Of a DNA stretch of 12,283 bases, positions 7,646 to 12,283 are shown piece by piece. Source of the DNA: Pyrinomonadaceae bacterium. Lineage in GTDB: Bacteria; Acidobacteriota; Blastocatellia; Pyrinomonadales; Pyrinomonadaceae. Both the position numbers and the translations under genes were made by a program. The DNA lies in contig JACDAW010000347.1 of the NCBI GenBank assembly GCA_013695245.1, positions 1 to 12,283 on the forward strand. Direction: 5' to 3'. Numbering within the stretch: the stretch's first letter is position 1; each line of letters begins with the position of its first letter. The notes beneath the pieces were generated by a model. That model had not been told where the DNA came from and did not search any database. It was given only the letters and a program-made list of their open reading frames with translations.

Positions 7646-7655
7646 TATCGGACAT
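7646..7655 (+). repeat. Intergenic 10-mer YAYCNGACAT, copy 3
   Basis: The sequence is TATCGGACAT, in a block (7642-7673) that aligns over about 32 bases with copy 1. No padR gene follows it in the plus direction; the next gene is the inverted P3. Confidence 0.5.
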
Positions 7656-7716
7656 GATATGATTATCGAACTTGCTTAGAATCATCAAATTTGCAATCCA
7701 TAAAAGCCCCCTTCTC

Positions 7717-7735
7717 CGCTCTGAATATGAGAGCG
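7717..7735 (-). terminator. Possible hairpin terminator at the end of P3
   Basis: A perfect 6-bp stem with a 7-base loop starts directly after the P3 stop codon on the minus strand. The sequence after it is purine- and G-rich, and its TTTT comes about 11 bases later. This does not fit a classic intrinsic terminator, so confidence is low. Confidence 0.25.
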
Positions 7736-10402
7736 CTATTCGTACCTGAGCGCGACCAATGGACTCACTTTAGTCGCTCGTCGCGCTGGCAGATAGCAGG
7801 CCAATAACGCGACGACCATTAGTAACGTCGCGCCACCGGCGAACGTCGGGACGTCGTTCGGATCGACGCCGTAGAGTAATGTCGACATGACGCGCGTTAG
7901 GGCAAAGGCGCTGACGAGGCCGAGCGCAAGACCGAGGAGCGTGAGTCTGATGCACTGCCCGACGATGAGCCGGAGCACATCTCGCGTCTGTGCGCCGAGC
8001 GCCATGCGCAGTCCGATCTCATGCGTACGCTGCGTGACTGAGTAAGACATCACGCCGTAGATGCCGGCCGCCGCCAGCAGCAGTGCCACGCCCGCGAATA
8101 GGCTGAGGAGGAGCGAGTTGAAGCGAGGCTGCGACGCCGCCTCGCTAACGATCTGTTCCATCTCCCGAACTTCAGCGATGGGCTGCGCTTTGTCAATTTG
8201 GCGCACGGCTTCCCGCACCGCCGGGACGAGGCTCGGCGGCTCAACCGCCGAGCGCACAACGAAAGACATCCCTGCGAATGGGTCTTGCAAATAGGAGGTA
8301 TAAATCTCCGGCGTCGGCTCGGTGCTCAACTCAAGACTGCGCACGTCCGCGACCACGCCCACGACCTCAAACCAGATCGGCTGTCCGTCGCGCGTGCCGC
8401 CAAGATTGATTCGCTTGCCGATTGGGTCTTCACCTGCGAAGTCGTGCAGCACAAGCGACTGATTGACGAGGACTGCGAGCGGGGCTGAAACATCGTCGTG
8501 TGCGTCGAGCGCGCGACCCTTCAGGATGGGGACATTGACCGCGCGGAAGTAGTCCGGGCTGACGCTGCGGTAATTAACGCCGGGCCACTTGTCCGGCGTG
8601 AGCAGCGGGCGACCGTCAACACGGAAGGCAGTCGTCGGCCCCTTCACGAGCGGAAGCGTGTTAATCACGCCGACGGCATTCACGCCCGGTAGCGTCTTGA
8701 TGCGTTCAGCGACTTGGCTGTAGAAGGCAGAGAACTGCGGGTCTTGGCGGAAGTTAGCGCCCGAAGGTGCCAGCCTGAACGTCAGCACGCGCTGCGGGCG
8801 GAAGCCCAACTCGACCGATTGCAAGCGCATGAAACTGCGGAACAATAGCCCTGCGCCAATCAGCAACACAAGTGAGAGCGCGACTTCGGAGACGATAAGC
8901 AAGCTGCGCACACGGTTGCGGCGCGCGCCGCCCGCAGAGTCGCGCCCGCTCTCTTTAAGCGATTCGTTGATGTCAGGATTCGTTGACTGGAGTGCGGGCA
9001 CAAGACCGAACACGATGCCTGTGCCGAAGGAGACGAGCAACGTGAAGCCAAGCACGCGCAAGTCAATGCCGATGCTTTGCGCGCGGGGAAAGTCAACGGG
9101 CAGCAACCCGCGCATTAAGTCAACACCCCACCAGCCCAGCAGCAACCCAACCGCGCCGCCTAAGAGTGCTACTAACATGCTCTCGACGAGCAACTGCCGG
9201 ACGAGGCGCAGACGTGTCGCCCCTAGCGCGAGGCGGACGGCGATCTCTTTCTGACGTGAGGTAGCGCGCGCCAACAGTAGATTCGCCACGTTCGCGCAGG
9301 CGATCAAAAGCACGAGCGCCACCGCCCCCAGCAGCAGCAACAACGCCGCGCTGCTCTCCCCGACAAGGTGCGTCTGGAGCGAAACCACCCGGTTGAAGCG
9401 GTTGTTATTCGTGTTGGGATACTGCTCGCGCAGGCGGGCCGTGATCGCTGTCATTTCGTCGTGCGCCTGTTTGACTGACACGCCCGGCTTGAGCAACCCG
9501 ACTGCGCTCAGGAAGCCAAATCCACGCGCACGCTCGATGTTCATCTGCGCGCTGATCGTGGGCACGAGTTGGAACGGCGGAATCCACGCTTCAGTTTTAT
9601 CAGGATATTGAAAGCCCGCAGGCGCGACGCCGACAACCGTGTACGGCTGACCATCGAGCACAATGCTTTTGCCGACGAGCGACGGATCGCCACCGTAACG
9701 TCGCTGCCAGAGTCCGTAACTGAGAACGATGACTGCGTCGTGTCCCGCGCGCTCTTCTTCCGGCACGAAGAAGCGTCCGAGTTGTGGCTGAACACCGAAG
9801 ACCTGAAAAAAGTTTGCCGAAGTCATGGCAAGGTCGATCCGCTCCGATTCGTCCCCGGCGGTGAGGTTAGAGGTGCGCGCGAAGATCGCGGCGAGGTGTT
9901 CAAACACCGTGTTCTGCGCGCGCCAGTCGAGGAAATTCGCCGGAGTAACTTGGACGCGACTGCCCTTCTCGTTGAGTTCCTGAATTGCCACGATGCGTTC
10001 GGCGTTCGGATACTGCAAAGGGCGTAGCAACACGGCGTTTACGACCGAGAAGATAGCAGTGTTCGCGCCGACGCCAAGTGCCAGCGTCAACACGGCGACG
10101 AGCGTAAAGCCAAGGTGCTTGCGCAGCATCCGCGCGCCGAACTTCACGTCCTGAATTAAAGTCTCCACCACTCCACCTCCTTTAACGTCGCGGCAAGCTT
10201 CACGCACGCGCGCCCAACTGCCGAAGCTTCGGAGCGCCGCGCGCTCGGCTTCGTCCGGTGTCATCCCTTGCTGCGCGTTCTCCGCCGCGCGCATTCGCAA
10301 GTGGAAGTTGAGTTCCTCTTCCATCTCACGTTCAACGCTCCTCTTACGTAGCAACCCGCGCAGACGTGCGCGCGCGAGCCTGAGCCAGTACATCGCTTTC
10401 AT
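7736..10402 (-). CDS. ADOP-type duplicated FtsX/MacB permease, module 3 (P3)
   Basis: An 888-residue membrane protein with the full ADOP layout: cytoplasmic prefix (1-95; MEEELNFHLRMRAAEN, GMTPDEAERAALRSFG); TM1 (~99-122; TLALGVGANTAIFSV); first extracytoplasmic domain (~125-345) ending in LLKPGVSVKQAHDEM; FtsX block (~352-470; VLLIACANVANLLLARAT); ESLKESGRDSAGGA linker; TM (~500-522; LLIVSEVALSLVLLIGAG); second extracytoplasmic domain; and the C-terminal FtsX block with AGIYGVMSYSVTQRTHEIGL, ending CYLPARRATKVSPLVALRYE. The gene lies 5 bases after padR3 with only a weak Shine-Dalgarno, so translation is probably coupled. ATG 10402 or the ATG three codons on (10393) could each start it. It is inverted relative to the other modules. 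By eye it is more GC-rich than P1, hinting at a separate origin or age. Confidence 0.92.
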   Translation of the reverse strand: MKAMYWLRLARARLRGLLRKRSVEREMEEELNFHLRMRAAENAQQGMTPDEAERAALRSFGSWARVREACRDVKGGGVVETLIQDVKFGARMLRKHLGFTLVAVLTLALGVGANTAIFSVVNAVLLRPLQYPNAERIVAIQELNEKGSRVQVTPANFLDWRAQNTVFEHLAAIFARTSNLTAGDESERIDLAMTSANFFQVFGVQPQLGRFFVPEEERAGHDAVIVLSYGLWQRRYGGDPSLVGKSIVLDGQPYTVVGVAPAGFQYPDKTEAWIPPFQLVPTISAQMNIERARGFGFLSAVGLLKPGVSVKQAHDEMTAITARLREQYPNTNNNRFNRVVSLQTHLVGESSAALLLLLGAVALVLLIACANVANLLLARATSRQKEIAVRLALGATRLRLVRQLLVESMLVALLGGAVGLLLGWWGVDLMRGLLPVDFPRAQSIGIDLRVLGFTLLVSFGTGIVFGLVPALQSTNPDINESLKESGRDSAGGARRNRVRSLLIVSEVALSLVLLIGAGLLFRSFMRLQSVELGFRPQRVLTFRLAPSGANFRQDPQFSAFYSQVAERIKTLPGVNAVGVINTLPLVKGPTTAFRVDGRPLLTPDKWPGVNYRSVSPDYFRAVNVPILKGRALDAHDDVSAPLAVLVNQSLVLHDFAGEDPIGKRINLGGTRDGQPIWFEVVGVVADVRSLELSTEPTPEIYTSYLQDPFAGMSFVVRSAVEPPSLVPAVREAVRQIDKAQPIAEVREMEQIVSEAASQPRFNSLLLSLFAGVALLLAAAGIYGVMSYSVTQRTHEIGLRMALGAQTRDVLRLIVGQCIRLTLLGLALGLVSAFALTRVMSTLLYGVDPNDVPTFAGGATLLMVVALLACYLPARRATKVSPLVALRYE

Positions 10403-10407
10403 GATTC

Positions 10408-10740
10408 TTAAGTCGTCTGCATAACTTTGAACACGGCCGTCGCCAACCGCTCCCAGTTCTCTTCTTCAATCTGTAGCTGCTTGCGCCCGGCGCGCGTTAG
10501 CCGGTAGAACTTGGCGCGCTGGTTGTTCTCTGACACACCCCACGCCGACGTGATCCAGCCCTGCTGCTCGATGCGGTAGAGCGCCGGGTAGAGCGAGCCT
10601 TCCTCGACGCGCAGCGCCTCCGCAGACATCTGCATAATGCGTTGCCCGACGCCGAAGCCGTGGAGCGCGCCGAGCGAAAGCGCTTTCAGGATGAGCATGT
10701 CCAGCGTGCCCTGAAGAAGTTTCGCGTCCTGCTTAGGCAT
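10408..10740 (-). CDS. PadR-family transcriptional regulator, module 3 (PadR3)
   Basis: A 110-residue winged-helix repressor, the closest of the four to PadR2. Its blocks are AKLLQGTLDMLILKALSLGA, LHGFGVGQRIMQMSAEALRV, GSLYPALYRIEQQGWITSAW, AKFYRLTRAGRKQLQIEEEN and a short C-terminal dimerisation helix ending VMQTT. The ATG (10738-10740) follows a strong AGGAGG (10746-10751 on the minus strand). The Shine-Dalgarno is itself overlapped by a 15-bp palindrome, so a bound repressor would block both transcription and ribosome access. The permease gene begins 5 bases past its stop codon. Confidence 0.92.
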   Translation of the reverse strand: MPKQDAKLLQGTLDMLILKALSLGALHGFGVGQRIMQMSAEALRVEEGSLYPALYRIEQQGWITSAWGVSENNQRAKFYRLTRAGRKQLQIEEENWERLATAVFKVMQTT

Positions 10741-10748
10741 GAGAACCT

Positions 10749-10763
10749 CCTAGATGATCTAGG
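10749..10763. promoter_or_regulatory. 15-bp palindromic operator CCTAGATGATCTAGG over the padR3 RBS
   Basis: A perfect 7-bp inverted repeat around one central base. PadR proteins bind palindromic sites as dimers, and this one lies between the padR3 promoter and its start codon, sharing bases with the AGGAGG ribosome site. Its half-site TCTAGG also occurs at 10784-10789, one base after the -35 box, and twice in the padR2 promoter. This is the best PadR operator candidate in the window. Confidence 0.7.
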
Positions 10764-10766
10764 ATG

Positions 10767-10796
10767 AACATCGCACAGTAAGCCCTAGACTGTCAA
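10767..10796 (-). promoter_or_regulatory. padR3 promoter
   Basis: On the minus strand a consensus -35 TTGACA (10796-10791) is followed one base later by TCTAGG. The -10 box is poor: CGATGT at a 17-base spacing or GATGTT at 18. The placement of TTGACA and TCTAGG duplicates the padR2 promoter, which makes the call more credible than the -10 alone would allow. Confidence 0.55.
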
Positions 10797-10957
10797 GGCA
10801 GTAGTAGTTACGTTCGGGATATGCTTCACAGAAGCGGAGCACAATTCCCCTTTGCCTTAACGAGAACGCAGAAGTTCGTCCGCAATTTTGATTACGCAAG
10901 ATTAAGACCCTTTAAATTCACATGCGCATCCGACATTTCCCCTGATCTAAAATTTCG
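10797..10957. other. Divergent intergenic region between padR3 and padR4
   Basis: No gene is visible. A possible plus-strand promoter for padR4 has TTGATT (10888-10893), 17 bases, then TTTAAA (10911-10916). The fourth copy of the intergenic 10-mer follows it. Confidence 0.4.
10927..10936 (+). repeat. Intergenic 10-mer YAYCNGACAT, copy 4
   Basis: The sequence is CATCCGACAT. It is followed, 9 bases on, by GATCTAA, resembling the TATCTAA that follows copy 1 at a similar distance. It lies upstream of padR4, as copies 1 and 2 do for padR1 and padR2. Confidence 0.45.
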
Positions 10958-11007
10958 TATTGCTTTCCCATAGGGAGTGTGATAGCTTCTTATTGCTTTC
11001 CCATAGG
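10958..11007 (+). repeat. Perfect 17-bp direct repeat in the padR4 leader
   Basis: TATTGCTTTCCCATAGG occurs at 10958-10974 and again at 10991-11007, a 33-base period. The second copy runs into AGGAGG (11005-11010), the padR4 ribosome-binding site. The spacing and the position of the second copy mirror the duplicated TAGG sites ahead of padR1, padR2 and padR3. TTGCTT in the first copy could act as a poor -35 box. This is a candidate tandem operator; a recent short tandem duplication is the alternative. Confidence 0.65.
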
Positions 11008-11013
11008 AGGATT

Positions 11014-11358
11014 ATGAGCGATACATCCGATGTCTGGCGAGGCACACTTGCCTTAATGGTGTTGAAGACCCTAGAGCTGATGGGCCCGGTACACGGCTAT
11101 GGGATTGCTCGCCGCATCGAGCAGACCAGTGACCACCTCTTATCCATCAACTACGGCACACTGTATCCGTCGCTATTGAAATTGGAGCAGGAGGGGTTTA
11201 TCGCCTCCGAGTGGGGACTGTCGGACAACAAGCGCAAGGCTAAATACTACAAACTCACGCGGGCGGGACGGCGGAAGCTCGCAAAAGAGACGCGGGAATG
11301 GGAGCAAACAACCGTCATCCTCGCCCGCTTCCTGTCTCCTGAGGAGAAGCTGTCATGA
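11014..11358 (+). CDS. PadR-family transcriptional regulator, module 4 (PadR4)
   Basis: A 114-residue winged-helix repressor and the most divergent of the set. It opens SDVWRGTLALMVLKTLELMG, with two extra residues before the canonical PVHGYGIARRIEQTS. The recognition segment is YGTLYPSLLKLEQEGFI and the wing AKYYKLTRAGRRKLAKE. It ends with a dimerisation helix and PEEKLS. ATG 11014 is preferred over the upstream in-frame ATG at 10960: it follows AGGAGG (11005-11010) and gives the family N-terminus, whereas the longer form would translate the direct-repeat leader. The stop codon overlaps the permease start (ATGA at 11355-11358), so translation is coupled. Confidence 0.92.
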   Translation: MSDTSDVWRGTLALMVLKTLELMGPVHGYGIARRIEQTSDHLLSINYGTLYPSLLKLEQEGFIASEWGLSDNKRKAKYYKLTRAGRRKLAKETREWEQTTVILARFLSPEEKLS

Positions 11359-12283
11359 TCGCGAGACGACTCCGCGCCGGGTTTGTGCGCCTTGGCGGAT
11401 TATTTAATAAGGATCGACTTGATCGAGAGTTGGCTGAGGAATTGGAAGCTCATCTCCAGATGCACATCGAAGACAATCTGCGCTCCGGCATGACTCCAGA
11501 AGAGGCACGCCGCGACGCACTCGTTAAGCTCGGCGGCGTCGAAGCGACCAAAGAAAAATACCGAGACCGGCGAGGTGTCCTAGTCTTGGAAAACCTGATT
11601 CACGATCTTCGTTACGCCTTGCGCATGATGCGTCGCAGCCCCGGTTTCACGGCAGTGGCCGTCGTCACGCTCGCGCTCGGCGTCGGAGCGAATACCGCTA
11701 TCTTCAGTCTGGTCAGTGCAGTGCTTTTCAGACCGCTTAACTATCACGAGCCTGATCGATTGGTAATGGTGTGGGAAGACGAGTCGGCCGCTGGTTTTCC
11801 GCGTGAGACGCCCGCGGCTGGCAACTACGCCGACTGGAAAGCGCAGAATCAAGTTTTCGCGGACATGGCGGCGCTCGAACTGCGCAGCTTCAATCTCACC
11901 GGCGACAGCGAGCCGGAAAAGATTTCCGCCTTTGGCGTGACGGCGAATTTCTTCTCGCTGCTCGGCGTGCAAGCTGCGTTGGGGCGCGGCTTTCTGGCGG
12001 AAGAGGATAAGCCCGGCGCAAACAAAGTAGCTGTCATCAGCCACAGTCTATGGCAGAGTCGCTACGGCGGCGAGCGCAGCATCGTCGGGCGCAACATTCT
12101 GCTTAACAACGAACCGTACACGGTCGTCGGCGTGATGCCAGCAGGCTTTCAGTTTGAAGCGCCGGACACGGGACTGTGGGTGCCGATTGCGTTCACTTCC
12201 GAACAACTTGCCAATCGCGGCTGGCACTACTTGGAAGTAGTGGCGCGCTTGAAACCCGGCGTCACGATGGCGCAGGCGAACGC
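11355..12283 (+). CDS. ADOP-type permease, module 4 (P4), C-terminus off the window
   Basis: 309 codons are visible before the right edge, about a third of the family length. My own translation shows the cytoplasmic prefix (1-95; LAEELEAHLQMHIEDNLRSG, MTPEEARRDALVKLGGVEA), TM1 (~98-122; TLALGVGANTAIFSLVSAVL), and most of the first MacB-like extracytoplasmic domain, with VTANFFSLLGVQAALGRGF, VISHSLWQSRYGG and YTVVGVMPAGF. The sequence stops near LKPGVTMAQAN, before the first FtsX block. The start overlaps the padR4 stop codon. Nothing suggests a defect in the visible part. Confidence 0.92.
   Translation, partial: MIARRLRAGFVRLGGLFNKDRLDRELAEELEAHLQMHIEDNLRSGMTPEEARRDALVKLGGVEATKEKYRDRRGVLVLENLIHDLRYALRMMRRSPGFTAVAVVTLALGVGANTAIFSLVSAVLFRPLNYHEPDRLVMVWEDESAAGFPRETPAAGNYADWKAQNQVFADMAALELRSFNLTGDSEPEKISAFGVTANFFSLLGVQAALGRGFLAEEDKPGANKVAVISHSLWQSRYGGERSIVGRNILLNNEPYTVVGVMPAGFQFEAPDTGLWVPIAFTSEQLANRGWHYLEVVARLKPGVTMAQAN

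Larger units (their letters stand above)
7543..7735. other. Convergent intergenic region between P2 and P3
   Basis: No gene is visible. This AT-rich spacer separates two converging permease genes. It contains a plus-strand copy of the intergenic 10-mer (7646-7655) and, next to the P3 stop codon, the inverted repeat CGCTCT (7717-7722) / AGAGCG (7730-7735) with a 7-base loop. That hairpin lacks an adjacent T-run in either direction, so a terminator role is only possible. Confidence 0.5.

Noticed and set aside
10960..11013. N-terminal extension of PadR4 from ATG 10960
   Set aside because: It would translate the 17-bp direct repeat leader, and the ATG at 11014 directly follows AGGAGG.
11580..12044. 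A 154-codon minus-strand frame
   Set aside because: It is antisense to the P4 permease, which has clear family motifs along the same stretch; such shadows are common in GC-rich coding DNA.
1..12283. CRISPR array, tRNA, rRNA, phage or toxin-antitoxin system
   Set aside because: I saw no regularly spaced repeats, no cloverleaf or rRNA-like sequence and no such proteins; the repeats found are two-copy leaders or dispersed short elements.

Overview
The window is dominated by repeated two-gene modules. Each module is a small PadR-family winged-helix regulator followed at once by an approximately 880-residue permease with two MacB-periplasmic/FtsX halves and a conserved N-terminal cytoplasmic prefix. 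This permease architecture is the 'acidobacterial duplicated orphan permease' (ADOP) type, and the short PadR partner is the type expanded alongside it in Acidobacteriota. The host is therefore most likely an acidobacterium. The moderate base composition would suit a Blastocatellia-like lineage better than a very GC-rich one, but that is a guess. No ABC ATPase gene is present, as expected for 'orphan' permeases, and the substrate cannot be read from the sequence.

Layout: (1) 1-646, minus strand: the N-terminal two thirds of a nitrilase with the full Glu-Lys-Cys triad, running off the left edge. (2) About 690-835: the 5' end of an insertion sequence, with a long hairpin that buries the Shine-Dalgarno of a truncated transposase. 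It is joined in frame to (3) about 836-1043, the last ~65 codons of a lost ADOP permease. (4) 1281-4295: module 1 (PadR1 and permease P1). (5) 4553-7542: module 2 (PadR2 and P2). (6) 7736-10740, minus strand: module 3 (PadR3 and P3), convergent with module 2. (7) 11014-12283: module 4 (PadR4 and the N-terminal 309 codons of P4), divergent from module 3 and cut by the right edge.

The two genes of each module are tightly coupled: gaps of 18, 14 and 5 bases, and an ATGA overlap in module 4. They are probably co-transcribed from a promoter ahead of padR. The promoter regions share a layout that I read as autoregulation. A TAGG-containing site lies a few bases after a TTGACA-like -35 box, and a second copy 33-38 bases downstream lies on or near the ribosome-binding site. 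The clearest operator is a 15-bp palindrome over the padR3 Shine-Dalgarno; padR4 has a perfect 17-bp direct repeat instead. A second conserved 10-mer (YAYCNGACAT) recurs once in four intergenic regions, always on the plus strand, and may mark the ends of the duplicated unit.

The region looks like a birth-and-death paralog array: at least five permease copies, one of them reduced to a 3' stub by an IS-associated deletion, with flanking non-coding DNA that is also related between modules. The PadR-ADOP pairing itself is already known as a family. What seems worth checking is the shared two-site operator design, the extragenic repeat, and the IS/permease chimera.
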